Shown: one piece after another, positions 18,458 to 27,935 of the stretch
Position numbering within the stretch: position 1 is the first letter of the stretch
Layout of the letters: every line of letters starts with the position of its first letter
Assembly (NCBI RefSeq): GCF_000162475.2
Contig: NZ_KI391971.1
Span: 1,668,222-1,732,221 of the forward strand
Source of the DNA: Granulicatella elegans ATCC 700633
Lineage (GTDB): Bacteria; Bacillota; Bacilli; Lactobacillales; Aerococcaceae
Reading direction: 5' to 3'
DNA: 64,000 nt
The notes under the pieces: generated by a model
The model's input: only the letters and a program-made list of their open reading frames with translations
What the model was told of the DNA's origin: nothing
Databases searched by the model: none
Translations under genes and position numbers: made by a program

Positions 18458-20785
18458 TTACGAATGTTTTTTTCTACGCTTTTGCTTTGCTTGCGCTTTA
18501 AAATGTTGTCTCCCTTTATTTTTAGAAGACTTCTTCGATTTTTTACTTCGACTTTCTTTTTTTGTAGCTTTCTTAGGTACTTCTTTTCCTTTAGTTGGAC
18601 GTTTGTTTTGAGTAATCAAATCTGCATTATCAGCCGCTAAAATAAAATCAATTTCATGCGCTTCTACATCGACTTTAATTAATTTTACTTTAACACAATC
18701 TCCGATTCGATAAGTTACTCCTGTTCTCTCACCAATTAAGACCAGATGACTTTCAATAAAGTTAAAGTAATCTTGATTCATATGCGTAATATGCACTAAA
18801 CCTTCTACGGTATTTGGCAATTCCACAAACATTCCAAACTTAGTAACAGAACTAACAATTCCTTCAAACTCTTGTCCAATCTTATCAGCCATAAATTCAG
18901 CTTTTTTCATCGCATCCACTTCACGTTCTGCTTGAACTGCTAAACGTTCCATTTTGCTTGATTGATCCGCAATTCTCTCTAGCTTAGAAGCATTTAATTC
19001 CTCTTGTTGCTTCGATAGGAAACTTCCACTTCCTTCGTATTGACGAATCATACGGTGAACAATTAAGTCTGGATAACGACGAATCGGTGAAGTAAAGTGA
19101 GTATAATCTTCTGCAGCTAATCCATAATGTCCAGAAGGTATAATATCATATTTAGCTTGTTTCATAGAACGTAGCATCATAGTCGATACAACTGCTTCAT
19201 AAGTTTCCCCTTTAACTTCATCTAAGGCTTTTTGCAGTTTTTTCGGACTAATGGTGTCGCTCGTTCCTTTAATATTAATGCCAAATGCTGTGACAAATTC
19301 TAAGAAACGTTGCATTTTTTCTTGTTGTGGTTGTTCATGGACACGGTAGATAAACGGAACATTTTTCCGTTGATAATGCATCGCAACTGTTTCATTAGCT
19401 GCTAACATAAAGGATTCAATTAATCGTTCTGCAACTCCACGTTCACGAATTTGAATATCAATTGGGGCTCCTTGTTCATCCACAATAATTTTTGCTTCAT
19501 GTGTTTCAAAGTCAATCGCTCCACGTTCTTTTCTTCGTCTTTCTAAAATATGATGTAATTCTTTCATATCCAACAACATTTGCTGAATTTCATCTTGAAT
19601 TTCGACTTCTTTTTTCTCATACAATTCATTCACCAAACTATACGTTAATCGCATATCTGAACGAATGACACTTGGGAAAATCTCATATTGATAAATCGTT
19701 CCACTTCGGTCAATTTCCATGCGACAAGACATCGTTAGTCGCTCTTCATGCGGATGTAAAGAACAAATTCCATTTGATAATCGTTGTGGCAACATTGGAA
19801 CGACACGGTCTGTTAAATACACACTTGTTCCACGTTCAAATGCTTCCCTATCAATCGCTGAATTTTCCGTTACATAATACGATACATCTGCAATCGAAAC
19901 GGTTAGTTCAAAGGTTCCATCTTCACGTTTTGTAAGTGCAACAGCATCATCTAAGTCTTTGGCATCTGCCCCGTCAATAGTCACGGTTAATTGTCCACGT
20001 AAATCTTTACGTCCTTGTCGATCTTCATCTGTGATGACTTCAGGAACAAGATTTGCCTGGTCAATCACTTCTTGTGGAAATTCTGTTGGAATATGTAATT
20101 GTTGTAAAACCATTAAAATATCCATTCCAACAGCATCTTTATAACCAATTTCTTTAACAACAATTCCTTCTAATGAAGAACGATTTTTTTCATTCGTGTA
20201 TTTTGTTAATTCTACAATGACAACAGTACCATCTACTGGATGCAATCCATTTGGACGGATTAAGCAACGAGTACCTGCTAATTTTTTGTCTTTAACAACT
20301 ACTTCACCGCAATACCCTGTATCTTCTGCAGTTTCTGAACTAAAGCGAGTATAAATTCCTACCACTTGAGTCGTATTTCGCTGAATAATTTGGACAATTT
20401 TCCCGGTCGCAGATCGTTGACGATAGCTATCGGCTGGTTCTGTAATCACTAGTTCTACTTCATCCCCATCCATCGCACTCATTGTATCTCCACGAGGAAT
20501 AAAAATATCTGGTTCCCCTTCGACTACAGTGACAAATCCAAATCCTTTATCATTTGCACGATATGTTCCTTTTAATGTTTGATTCAAAGGATTCAATCCA
20601 AACTTTCCATTTCGATTTAATTCTAAAATGCCTTCTTCTTCTAAAGCGGCTAATTCTTTCACTAATATTTTAAAATCTTGAGATTGATTCATCCCAAAAT
20701 GTTCACTAATTTCTTTTACATAAAAACTTTCTGGTGCATATTCCTCAAAAAAGGACACCAAAACTGTTCTCAATGATTCTCTCAT
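18458..20785 (-). CDS. rnr: Ribonuclease R
   Basis: The 775-residue protein has an N-terminal winged-helix region, cold-shock domains ([19 protein letters not shown], about 81-99), the RNB catalytic domain with [14 protein letters not shown] (four aspartates, about 272-285), a C-terminal S1 domain ([20 protein letters not shown], about 648-667) and a Lys-rich tail. It is a 3'-5' exoribonuclease able to degrade structured RNA and works with tmRNA/SmpB on non-stop messages. It starts 3 bases after the esterase stop; the SD lies inside the esterase 3' end. Confidence 0.97.
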   Translation of the reverse strand: MRESLRTVLVSFFEEYAPESFYVKEISEHFGMNQSQDFKILVKELAALEEEGILELNRNGKFGLNPLNQTLKGTYRANDKGFGFVTVVEGEPDIFIPRGDTMSAMDGDEVELVITEPADSYRQRSATGKIVQIIQRNTTQVVGIYTRFSSETAEDTGYCGEVVVKDKKLAGTRCLIRPNGLHPVDGTVVIVELTKYTNEKNRSSLEGIVVKEIGYKDAVGMDILMVLQQLHIPTEFPQEVIDQANLVPEVITDEDRQGRKDLRGQLTVTIDGADAKDLDDAVALTKREDGTFELTVSIADVSYYVTENSAIDREAFERGTSVYLTDRVVPMLPQRLSNGICSLHPHEERLTMSCRMEIDRSGTIYQYEIFPSVIRSDMRLTYSLVNELYEKKEVEIQDEIQQMLLDMKELHHILERRRKERGAIDFETHEAKIIVDEQGAPIDIQIRERGVAERLIESFMLAANETVAMHYQRKNVPFIYRVHEQPQQEKMQRFLEFVTAFGINIKGTSDTISPKKLQKALDEVKGETYEAVVSTMMLRSMKQAKYDIIPSGHYGLAAEDYTHFTSPIRRYPDLIVHRMIRQYEGSGSFLSKQQEELNASKLERIADQSSKMERLAVQAEREVDAMKKAEFMADKIGQEFEGIVSSVTKFGMFVELPNTVEGLVHITHMNQDYFNFIESHLVLIGERTGVTYRIGDCVKVKLIKVDVEAHEIDFILAADNADLITQNKRPTKGKEVPKKATKKESRSKKSKKSSKNKGRQHFKAQAKQKRRKKHS

Positions 20786-20788
20786 TTC

Positions 20789-21508
20789 TTACCTCCATTC
20801 TTGTTGGTTTAAAAATTCTAATACAGATTCTTGAAATTCTGCTTTTTCTTTTCCGACTGTAATGACATGCCCTGATTGTTCAAACCAATGAAAATCAACA
20901 GCTGCATTCACTAATGCTTCTTTCATTTCAATAGATACTTCCGGATCAACTAATCGATCTAATTCCCCTTGAGCAATATAAAAAGGACCTGTCACGTATT
21001 CTAATTTTTCTGCAACTTTAGCTGAAAAATGATGTAAATCTAATAATTGTTGTTTTGCTTTTTTCCCTACTGAAAACATTTCCTCTTCACACATCCCAGA
21101 ATGAGTAGCAAAAGCCATAAAACTTTTCAACAAATCAGGCAATTGCGCATTTCTTTTTGAAACAGGAGAACAAAATGTTCCCGCAATTTCCACTAATTGA
21201 TCGGTTGCTAGTGCTGCTGCCATCATACCTCCCATCGATAATCCTAGCGCAGCAATCGTTGAATACCCTTGACTTCGAACAAATTGTACCGCTTGTTTAG
21301 CATCTTCATACCATTTTTCTGGTGTTTCTTTTAAAATTTCACATGCATTTGAATGTTCATGCCCACTAAAAGCTGGAACATAGACTGCATAATCATAGCG
21401 ATGCAAAAAGGAAGCTAACATTCTTAAATCTGTTGGTTTCCCAGTATATGCATGAAATAATATAACCGCCCGTTTATTTGTTGTTTCTTCTAACCAAATT
21501 GCTTCCAA
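20789..21508 (-). CDS. est: Carboxylesterase (alpha/beta hydrolase, Est30-like)
   Basis: This serine hydrolase of about 240 residues has the nucleophile motif GLSMGGMMA (about residue 95), an Asp near QGELDRLVDP and a His near SGHVITVGKEK, the full triad of the Est30/EstD family. It sits in the secG-est-rnr-smpB order that is common in this group. The frame is open to a GTG at 21517, but AGGAG is 8 bases from a TTG at 21508, the better start. The substrate is unknown; short-chain esters are typical for the family. Confidence 0.9.
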   Translation of the reverse strand: MEAIWLEETTNKRAVILFHAYTGKPTDLRMLASFLHRYDYAVYVPAFSGHEHSNACEILKETPEKWYEDAKQAVQFVRSQGYSTIAALGLSMGGMMAAALATDQLVEIAGTFCSPVSKRNAQLPDLLKSFMAFATHSGMCEEEMFSVGKKAKQQLLDLHHFSAKVAEKLEYVTGPFYIAQGELDRLVDPEVSIEMKEALVNAAVDFHWFEQSGHVITVGKEKAEFQESVLEFLNQQEWR

Positions 21509-21548
21509 GTTGTTCACTCCTACCTTTCATGAATATTTACTATAATAG

Positions 21549-21590
21549 AAAAACACAATGTCTTAGAGATACTCCTTCAACATTGTGCTT
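21549..21590 (-). terminator. Terminator-like hairpin between secG and est
   Basis: The stem CACAATGT/ACATTGTG is followed by TTTTTC on the minus strand, after the secG stop. It should reduce readthrough into est. Confidence 0.7.
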
Positions 21591-21598
21591 AATCATTT

Positions 21599-21832
21599 TT
21601 ATTTTGATGAAATGTACGCTAAGGCTACTGCTAAAATCATAAAGATTGCTCCTAATCCAACAGTTACTCGAATTAAGAATGCTTCAAATCCACGTGCTTT
21701 TGTTTTTCCGAATAATTGCTCAGCACCGCCTGATAATGAATTTGCTGCATTAGTTTTCGATGGTTGCATAGCTACAATAATAATTAGTAACACACTAATA
21801 ATAATCATCAATGTTAAAATTGTTTGATACAA
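21599..21832 (-). CDS. secG: Preprotein translocase subunit SecG
   Basis: It has two hydrophobic segments (LTLMIIISVLLIIIVAM and VTVGLGAIFMILAVALAYI) around the SecG loop SLSGGAEQLFGKTKARGFEA. The best start is a TTG at 21832, 8 bases after a GGAGG SD, giving 77 residues, the usual SecG size. A longer frame reaches an ATG at 21874 but would add 14 residues not seen in the family and would place the SD inside the gene. SecG is a non-essential partner of SecYE. Confidence 0.92.
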   Translation of the reverse strand: MYQTILTLMIIISVLLIIIVAMQPSKTNAANSLSGGAEQLFGKTKARGFEAFLIRVTVGLGAIFMILAVALAYISSK

Positions 21833-21999
21833 AGGATCTTCCTCCTCTATTAATATTCTTTCCAATTCTACCATAAATATAGTGTAATTACTACCAATTG
21901 CCCTTAATTTCTTTAGACTAACACGATTTTTTTAAGCATCCATCCCCTATTCTTTCCACTTTCGTGATATAATGAACGTAATATGAAAAGGAGGTTTTT

Positions 22000-22767
22000 A
22001 TGAAAGGTTTAGTATTTTTTGACTTGGATGGAACACTCTTAAATAAAAAAGGCCAAGTCGACCTTGAAGTCATAGAAGCGATTCAACAATTAAAGGATAA
22101 CGGGTATGAACCACTTCTAGCAACAGGAAGATCTCCTATCGAAGTTTCGGAAGTCATTCGCTCTACGAATATTCATTCTGGAGTTTTTATGAATGGACAA
22201 GTCGTTATTTTCAAAGGTGAGCAATTGATTCATCATGAAATTCCAAAAGAAACGATTGAAAGACTGCTACAATTTGCAAAAGAACATCGTCATGGAATCA
22301 CTTGTTATAATGTCGATGCCTTTAAAATCATCGAAACAGTCCCATTTGCACAAGAAGCCTACGGATATATTCATACACCAACACCAGATATTGTTCCAAC
22401 ATTTTATAAAGAACAAGTCGTGAATATGATGCTCTTACTTTCAAGAGATAATAATGATGAAGCTTATCAACAAGCTTTTCCAGAATTAAAATTTATTCGA
22501 AATTTTCCTTATGCATTAGATGTCATTACCGCTGGAAATTCAAAAGCCACAGGCATTCGTGCATTAATTCGCACCTTAAATAACAATTCTATCACTACAT
22601 ACGCCTTTGGAGATGGTGCTAATGATTTAGAAATGTTTCAAGAAGTTGATATTTCGATTGCTATGGGAAATGCCATTCCCTTGATAAAAGAAAAAGCAGA
22701 CTATGTTAGTGCAGACCATGATAAAGGTGGCGTCATCCAAGGGTTAAAACATTATCATTTAATATAG
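22000..22767 (+). CDS. Cof-type HAD-IIB phosphatase
   Basis: The 255-residue protein has HAD motif I FFDLDGTLLNKKG (catalytic Asp about 8 and 10), motif II around LLATGRSP, Lys in the GNSKATGI region and motif IV FGDGANDLEMF (about 205-215), with a C2B cap between. Such enzymes dephosphorylate sugar phosphates, flavin precursors or pyridoxal phosphate; the substrate cannot be told here. An AAGGAGG SD is 6 bases from the ATG. The next gene starts 10 bases later, so the three plus-strand genes 22000-23686 form an operon. Confidence 0.9.
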   Translation: MKGLVFFDLDGTLLNKKGQVDLEVIEAIQQLKDNGYEPLLATGRSPIEVSEVIRSTNIHSGVFMNGQVVIFKGEQLIHHEIPKETIERLLQFAKEHRHGITCYNVDAFKIIETVPFAQEAYGYIHTPTPDIVPTFYKEQVVNMMLLLSRDNNDEAYQQAFPELKFIRNFPYALDVITAGNSKATGIRALIRTLNNNSITTYAFGDGANDLEMFQEVDISIAMGNAIPLIKEKADYVSADHDKGGVIQGLKHYHLI

Positions 22768-22776
22768 GAGGAAGTC

Positions 22777-23259
22777 ATGTCACTTTATGAAATAGAAGTT
22801 CCTACATTAGATGGAACTAGTACATTAGAAGCCTATAAAGGGCAAGTATTACTCATTGTCAATACCGCTAGTGGATGTGGATTAGCTCCACAATTTGCCC
22901 AATTACAAAACTTATACGAAACATATCACGAACAAGGATTTAGCGTTCTAGGATTCCCATGTAATCAATTTGGCAATCAAGAACCATTAAGCGCAGAGGA
23001 AGCTGCTTCAAGTTGCCAATTCAATTACCAAGTTACTTTCCCAATGTTTGGTAAAGTACTCGTTAACGGCCCAGAAACACATCCATTATTTAAACTATTA
23101 AAAGAAGAAACAAAAGGACTATTAGGTAGTTCCATTAAATGGAATTTTACAAAATTCCTTGTAGACGCATCCGGAAAAGTCGTTGCTAGATTTGCCCCAA
23201 CTACTTCTCCCTTATCCATCGAGAAACAAATAAAACAATTATTAAAAAAGGAGTGTTAA
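22777..23259 (+). CDS. gpo: Glutathione peroxidase-family thiol peroxidase
   Basis: The 160-residue protein has the Gpx motifs NTASGCGLAPQF (peroxidatic Cys34, cysteine and not selenocysteine), LGFPCNQFGNQEP (resolving Cys and Gln) and the catalytic W-N of IKWNFTKFLVD. Bacterial Cys-Gpx enzymes reduce hydroperoxides, usually with thioredoxin. It is the middle gene of the plus-strand operon, one base apart from the next gene. A TAGGAGGA SD precedes the ATG. Confidence 0.93.
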   Translation: MSLYEIEVPTLDGTSTLEAYKGQVLLIVNTASGCGLAPQFAQLQNLYETYHEQGFSVLGFPCNQFGNQEPLSAEEAASSCQFNYQVTFPMFGKVLVNGPETHPLFKLLKEETKGLLGSSIKWNFTKFLVDASGKVVARFAPTTSPLSIEKQIKQLLKKEC

Positions 23260-23260
23260 T

Positions 23261-23686
23261 ATGAATACAGAAGAAATTTTAAGCATTTTAGAGGACTTGG
23301 AAGTAGCCATTTTTGCTACAGTGGATAAAGACGGAAAACCTCATTCTCGTCCAATTCACATCGGTGTTGCTAATGAACATGGTGTATTCTTTATGACAAG
23401 CCCACAAACTCATTTCTACAAACAATTACAAGAAAATCCTAATGTCGCAATTGCAGCATTTTCACACGATGATTACTTAATTCAAGTCATTCGTATCGAA
23501 GGAAAAGTACGTGAACTGGGTAAAGAAGGATTAGAGGAAATCTTGGCAGGCAATCCATTTGTTAAAAATGTGTATCCAGATGATTCACAACGTGCTGGTG
23601 TACAAGTATTTCAATTATATGAAGGAAAAGGATTCTACCACAGCTTAACTCAAGGTCATAAATATACATTCAGCATTCAAGCCTAA
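23261..23686 (+). CDS. Pyridoxamine 5'-phosphate oxidase-like flavin-binding protein
   Basis: The 141-residue protein has the split-barrel PNPOx-like pattern: VAIFATVDKDGKPHSRPIHI (about 17-36), FFMTSPQTHFYKQLQENPNV and a C-terminal GKGFYHSLTQGHKYTF. Members bind FMN, F420 or heme and are usually of unknown physiological role. It follows gpo by one base and is last before a terminator. The redox context suggests a flavin-linked stress role, which is inference. Confidence 0.82.
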   Translation: MNTEEILSILEDLEVAIFATVDKDGKPHSRPIHIGVANEHGVFFMTSPQTHFYKQLQENPNVAIAAFSHDDYLIQVIRIEGKVRELGKEGLEEILAGNPFVKNVYPDDSQRAGVQVFQLYEGKGFYHSLTQGHKYTFSIQA

Positions 23687-23711
23687 TTATCAAAAACTCA
23701 CTAAAATAGAT

Positions 23712-23741
23712 GGAGCCTTCCTTTTGAAGGTTCCTTTTTTT
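23712..23741 (+). terminator. Terminator of the HAD-gpo-PNPOx operon
   Basis: The stem GGAGCCTTC/GAAGGTTCC is followed by T7 on the plus strand, 25 bases after the last stop. Confidence 0.85.
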
Positions 23742-23793
23742 CTTCCATCCAATGTGATACAATGAACGTATCGTTTTAAAGGAGAGATATTTT

Positions 23794-24360
23794 ATGAAAA
23801 ACTATAAAAAATTCCTAACACATTCAATCTTATTTGGAAGTCTATTCGTACTAGCTGCCGGATGTCAATCAACGTCAACTACAAATAACACGACTACAAC
23901 CACAGCTACAACAACTGCTGCAAAAGAAAAATCTACTACTGATTTAATTGGAGAAGCTTTACCAAACTTTGCATTTGAAACAGCAGACGCGCAACAAAAA
24001 ACTCCTGCTGATTTTAAAGGGAAGAAAATTGTCTATGTCGCCTGGGCTAGCTGGTGTCCAGATTGCCAACAAGAACTTCCTATTCTAAATGAATTAAGAA
24101 AAGACTATCACGACTCTGTTGAATTTGTTTTAGTCAACTTACTTGTTAAAGGAGAAACACCTGAAAAAGCACAAGCCTTCTTAAAAGAAAAAGGTTTAGA
24201 ATTTAATTATTACTCAGATAAAGAAAAAAGCTTCCAAAAAGCTTTAGAAATTCATTCGATTCCAACAATGATTTTTGTCGATCAAGAAGGAAAAATCAAA
24301 AATGTTATCGATGAAGTAAAAGATAAAGCAACGATTGACGAAGTGATAAAAGGTTTATAG
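23794..24360 (+). CDS. TlpA/ResA-like thioredoxin-fold lipoprotein
   Basis: The 188-residue protein has a lipobox LAAGC (Cys about 24), a T-rich linker and a thioredoxin-like domain with the redox pair WASWCPDCQQEL (about 76-87) and the cis-Pro loop SIPTMIF. It should sit on the outer face of the membrane and reduce or oxidise disulfides there. It is distinct from the second such protein at 61054-61620, which belongs to the msrAB locus; both could draw electrons from CcdA (inference). It has its own upstream region after the previous terminator. Confidence 0.9.
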   Translation: MKNYKKFLTHSILFGSLFVLAAGCQSTSTTNNTTTTTATTTAAKEKSTTDLIGEALPNFAFETADAQQKTPADFKGKKIVYVAWASWCPDCQQELPILNELRKDYHDSVEFVLVNLLVKGETPEKAQAFLKEKGLEFNYYSDKEKSFQKALEIHSIPTMIFVDQEGKIKNVIDEVKDKATIDEVIKGL

Positions 24361-24367
24361 AAACGCA

Positions 24368-24402
24368 AAAAGGATGATGGGCACTGCTCATCATCCTTTT
24401 GT
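24368..24402. terminator. Bidirectional terminator between convergent genes
   Basis: The stem AAAAGGATGATG/(T)CATCATCCTTTT serves the TlpA-like gene on the plus strand and the LPxTG gene on the minus strand. Confidence 0.85.
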
Positions 24403-24420
24403 TATTTAAGAATTCAGTTT

Positions 24421-26310
24421 TTATTGGTCTTCTTTTTTACCTTTTGGTGCTACTAATCCTAGACCTGCTAAGATTGATAATACAGCTGGAGTGAATACTG
24501 TAAACTCTGCTGAACCTGTATTTGGTAATTCTGCTTGTTTGCTTTCTTCAGCTTTTGGTGCTTCTGCAACTGCTAGAGCTACAGCTGATTTTTCAGCTGG
24601 TTTTTCTTCTGTAGCTGCTTGAGCTGAATTTGCTGATGTTCTTGCTGGCGTATTAGCAGTTGGAGCTTCTTGAGCTTGTGCATTTGCTGCCTGTGCTGTT
24701 TGTGTTGATGAAGCTTGCGTTTGTGTACCTGTTGCTGTTTCTAATGTAGATAAATCAAATTCTGGAACTTCATTAACTGGAGCTTCTTGACCATTTGAAG
24801 ATTCAACTTTATCTGATTTAGGTTGTTCAGCTGGTTTAGTTTCATCTTTTGGAGCTGGTTTATTTGCTTTTTCTTTATCTTCTTCTGCTGCTTTTTCATT
24901 TGCTTTATCGATTAATTCTTCAGCTTGTTTTGCTGTTAATCCTTTTTTGAAGCCTTCTACAATTTGTTTTCTTGTTTCATCTGATGCTGCTTTTAATGCT
25001 GCAATTGTATCTGCTTTTGCTTTTGCTTCTTCTGGACTATTCGTTTCAGCTTTTTCTAATTCTTTGACAGCCTCTTCTAATGCTTTATCATAATTTGCTA
25101 AGAACTCGTCTTGTGCTGCTTTTTCTTTTGCAGCAGCTTCTTTATCTTCTTCTGCTGCTTTTTCATTTGCTTTATCGATTAATTCTTCAGCTTGTTTTGC
25201 TGTTAATCCTTTTTTGAAGCCTTCTACAATTTGTTTTCTTGTTTCATCTGATGCTGCTTTTAACGCTGCAATTGTATCAGCTTTTGCTTTTGCTTCTTCT
25301 GGACTATTCGTTTCAGCTTTTTCTAATTCTTTGACAGCCTCTTCTAATGCTTTATCATAATTTGCTAAGAACTCATCTTGTGCTGCTTTCTCTTTTGCTG
25401 CCGCTTCTTTGTCTTCTTCTGCTGCTTTTTTATTTAATTCATCGATTAATTTCTCTGCTTCTTCTACAGTTAATCCTTTTTCGAAGCCTTCTACGATTTG
25501 TTTTCTTGTTGCGTCTGATGCTGCTTTTAACGCTGCAATTGTATCAGCTTTTGCTTTTGCTTCTTCTGGACTATTAGTTTCAGCTTTTTCTAATTCTTTG
25601 ACTGCCTCTTCTAATGCTTTATCATAATTTGCTAAGAACTCATCTTGTTTTGCTTTTTCTTCAGCTTCTGCTTTTGCTTCTTCTGCTGCTTTATTATTTG
25701 CATCATCGATTGCTTTTTCGGCTTCTTCTACAGTTAAACCATTTTTGAAACCATCCTCGATTTCTTTTTTCTGTTTAGCTGCTTCTTCTTTTAATTTTGC
25801 AATTGCATCTTCAACTTGTTTTGCTAATTCAGGATCATTTTGAGTATCCGCTTTTTTTAATTCTGCAATTGCATCTTCTAATGCTTTATCAAAATTCGCT
25901 AAAAATTCTTTTTGAGCTTCTTCTTCTGCTTTAGCTTCTTCTGCCTCTACTGCTTCCTCTTCTTTAGCAATTTCTTCTATTTCATTTTCAGTAGCATCTG
26001 CAGTTTTTCCAGCGTTGAAACCCTCAACAATTTTAGCTTTCTCTTTAGCTGCTTCTGCTTTTAATTTTGCAATTGTCTCTTTAATACTTTCAGCTGAATC
26101 TGGATCATTTTTTGCTTCTTCTTCTAATCCTTTAATAGTTTCTGCTAGCGCTTTATCAAAATTAGCTAAAATTTCATCTTGTTTTGCTTTTTCTTCAGCA
26201 CTTGGTTGTGTAGTTGTTGCAGCATACACACTAGGTGATAATTGAGTTAATGCTGCTGTTGATAATAATGTAGCTGTTGCTAACCCTGTAATAAGGAATT
26301 TATTTTTCAT
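24421..26310 (-). CDS. LPxTG-anchored surface protein with five helical repeats
   Basis: The 629-residue protein has a signal peptide (cleavage about A30 in SVYA-A), five repeats of about 89 residues (45-134, 135-223, 224-312, 313-401, 402-about 480) each starting with an 'EFLANYDKALEEAVKELE'-like helix, then a P/K/E region, a Q/A/T-rich linker and the sorting signal LPNTG near residue 595 with a hydrophobic stretch and charged tail. Repeats are rich in Ala, Glu and Lys and predicted to be helical bundles. Repeats 4 and 5 are nearly identical in protein and DNA, a sign of recent duplication. A GGAGGG SD precedes the ATG. Function is unknown; similar helical repeat proteins bind host ligands or act as spacers. 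Confidence 0.9.
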   Translation of the reverse strand: MKNKFLITGLATATLLSTAALTQLSPSVYAATTTQPSAEEKAKQDEILANFDKALAETIKGLEEEAKNDPDSAESIKETIAKLKAEAAKEKAKIVEGFNAGKTADATENEIEEIAKEEEAVEAEEAKAEEEAQKEFLANFDKALEDAIAELKKADTQNDPELAKQVEDAIAKLKEEAAKQKKEIEDGFKNGLTVEEAEKAIDDANNKAAEEAKAEAEEKAKQDEFLANYDKALEEAVKELEKAETNSPEEAKAKADTIAALKAASDATRKQIVEGFEKGLTVEEAEKLIDELNKKAAEEDKEAAAKEKAAQDEFLANYDKALEEAVKELEKAETNSPEEAKAKADTIAALKAASDETRKQIVEGFKKGLTAKQAEELIDKANEKAAEEDKEAAAKEKAAQDEFLANYDKALEEAVKELEKAETNSPEEAKAKADTIAALKAASDETRKQIVEGFKKGLTAKQAEELIDKANEKAAEEDKEKANKPAPKDETKPAEQPKSDKVESSNGQEAPVNEVPEFDLSTLETATGTQTQASSTQTAQAANAQAQEAPTANTPARTSANSAQAATEEKPAEKSAVALAVAEAPKAEESKQAELPNTGSAEFTVFTPAVLSILAGLGLVAPKGKKEDQ

Positions 26311-26355
26311 TTAAAACCCTCCAAAATTTAATTTTTATTTATTTATATCACTTAG

Positions 26356-26384
26356 ATTTTATCATTAATTTTTGACTATTACAA
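26356..26384 (-). promoter_or_regulatory. Promoter of the helical-repeat surface protein
   Basis: TTGTAA (26379-26384), 17 bases and TAAAAT (26356-26361) on the minus strand, 46 bases upstream of the ATG. Confidence 0.65.
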
Positions 26385-26432
26385 CTTTTATAGCTATCTA
26401 CTAATTCCTATTCATTTATATTAATATTTAAA

Positions 26433-26663
26433 CTATTTAGCTTTCAACTTCACATAATTGATAATTTTATTCGGTGTATCAATCTCCTCATAAGTCACTT
26501 CAGTAGGAGCAACTTCAAGTCCAAATTCTTCTAATCGAACGAGTAATTCTACAAAAGCTAACGAATCCATTAGTCCTTCTTCTTTTAGATTGATATCCTT
26601 ATCTTCATAAATAACTTCATCTTCACAGATTTCTTCTAAAATGCTTAAAATTCTCTCTTCCAT
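26433..26663 (-). CDS. DltC-like D-alanyl carrier protein (orphan)
   Basis: The 76-residue acidic protein resembles DltC, the carrier protein for D-alanylation of teichoic acids. The phosphopantetheine serine lies in EEGLMDSLAFVELLV (Ser34), and the C-terminal part EIDTPNKIINYV matches DltC helix IV. It starts 12 bases after the M20 peptidase gene with a GGAGGA SD, so it is the last gene of the metNIQ-M20 operon. dltA, dltB and dltD are not adjacent, which is unusual. It could be the only DltC, a second carrier, or an acyl carrier protein of other use. Confidence 0.75.
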   Translation of the reverse strand: MEERILSILEEICEDEVIYEDKDINLKEEGLMDSLAFVELLVRLEEFGLEVAPTEVTYEEIDTPNKIINYVKLKAK

Positions 26664-26675
26664 AGAATCCTCCTT

Positions 26676-27845
26676 CTAATTAGCTAAACGATTTAAAATA
26701 TAGTTAACTTCTAGTTCTACTCCAATCGGCAAGACTGCTTCATCAATATCAAATTTTTCATGGTGATGTCCATATGCTGTTTCTTCTCCAGATTGACTTC
26801 CTAATAACCCATAAACCCCTGGTTTACCTACTAAATAATCTGCAAAGTCATCTGCTCCCATTGCTAATTCGTATTTAGTAATAATATGATCGATAGAATC
26901 CACCGTTTTCGCCACTAGTTGGAATTTCTCTGCTAATTCATGAGTATTAATAACAGGTGCTGCTGCATCATACCAATCCACTTCAACTTCACAACGGTGA
27001 GTTATTGCAATTCCTTGAGCAATTCTAGTCACTGCTTCTTTTAAATGTGCTCTTGTTGTATGACTAAACGCACGAATCGTTCCTTCTAATAACGCATCAT
27101 TTGCTACGATATTATAGCGAGTTCCAGCATGTAGTTTCCCTACTCCTACTACTGCACGATCACCTGGTTCTACTTCACGACTTACAATCGTTTGCAATGC
27201 TACAACAATTTCACTTGCTGTCACTAATGCATCATGACCTAAGTGAGGGCGACCTACGTGTGCACTCTTTCCGGTTACTTTAATTTTGAAAATATCACAA
27301 GAAGCATTCACTGGTCCACCTTGAACTGCAAAAGTACCTACTGGTAATCCTGAATTTACATGGATAGCAAAACTTTCATCAATATGATCAATTTTCCCTG
27401 AAGCTACAAATTGTTTTGCACCTGCTCCGATTTCTTCAGCTGGTTGGAAGGCAATATACACTGTTCCAGCAAATGTATCTTTTAATTCATTTAATACTTT
27501 AGCAGCTCCTAACCCCATTGCTGTGTGAGCATCATGTCCGCAAGCATGGTTTAAACCTTCATTTTTAGAAGAATATGGTTTATTCGTGCAATCCGGTAAT
27601 TCTAATGCATCAATATCTGCACGAAGTAGAATTGTTTTTCCTTCGCCTTTTCCTCCTTTAATAATCGCTAACGTTCCAGTGTCTGCAATTTTTTCAAATG
27701 GAATCTTTAATTTTGTTAATTCCTCTTGAATTTTTTCTGCTGTTTTATATTCTTTTAAGCTTGATTCTGGATTTTCATGAAAATGTCTTCTAAGTGCTAC
27801 TAACTCTTCTGTTAAAGCTTGTGCTTTTTCTTTAATTTGGCTCAT
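26676..27845 (-). CDS. M20D-family peptidase/amidohydrolase
   Basis: The 389-residue protein has the M20D signature: GKTILLRADIDALELPD (metal Asp), NHACGHDAHTAMGLGAAKVL (Cys/His metal ligands about 101-107), FQPAEEIGAGAKQ (catalytic Glu) and a C-terminal GHHHEKFDID. Family members hydrolyse N-acyl amino acids or small peptides. It lies directly after metQ2 in a methionine-transport operon, an arrangement also known in pneumococci, which suggests release of methionine from an N-acyl or peptide precursor; this is inference. Confidence 0.9.
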   Translation of the reverse strand: MSQIKEKAQALTEELVALRRHFHENPESSLKEYKTAEKIQEELTKLKIPFEKIADTGTLAIIKGGKGEGKTILLRADIDALELPDCTNKPYSSKNEGLNHACGHDAHTAMGLGAAKVLNELKDTFAGTVYIAFQPAEEIGAGAKQFVASGKIDHIDESFAIHVNSGLPVGTFAVQGGPVNASCDIFKIKVTGKSAHVGRPHLGHDALVTASEIVVALQTIVSREVEPGDRAVVGVGKLHAGTRYNIVANDALLEGTIRAFSHTTRAHLKEAVTRIAQGIAITHRCEVEVDWYDAAAPVINTHELAEKFQLVAKTVDSIDHIITKYELAMGADDFADYLVGKPGVYGLLGSQSGEETAYGHHHEKFDIDEAVLPIGVELEVNYILNRLAN

Positions 27846-27870
27846 TAAATTTCCTTCTTTCTATTGTAAT

Positions 27871-27897
27871 AAAGAGGCATGACTAGCATGCCTCTTT
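27871..27897 (-). terminator. Hairpin between metQ2 and the M20 peptidase gene
   Basis: An 11-base perfect stem, AAAGAGGCATG/CATGCCTCTTT, with a 5-base loop. Only a short T-run follows on the minus strand, so it probably attenuates or protects the upstream message. Confidence 0.6.
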
Positions 27898-27935
27898 GGA
27901 GATAAATGATGATTAAAATGATTGATTCTTAGAAA

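Noticed and set aside
22777-23259. Selenocysteine in the glutathione peroxidase
   Set aside because: The active-site codon is TGT (Cys), not TGA, and no SECIS is expected.
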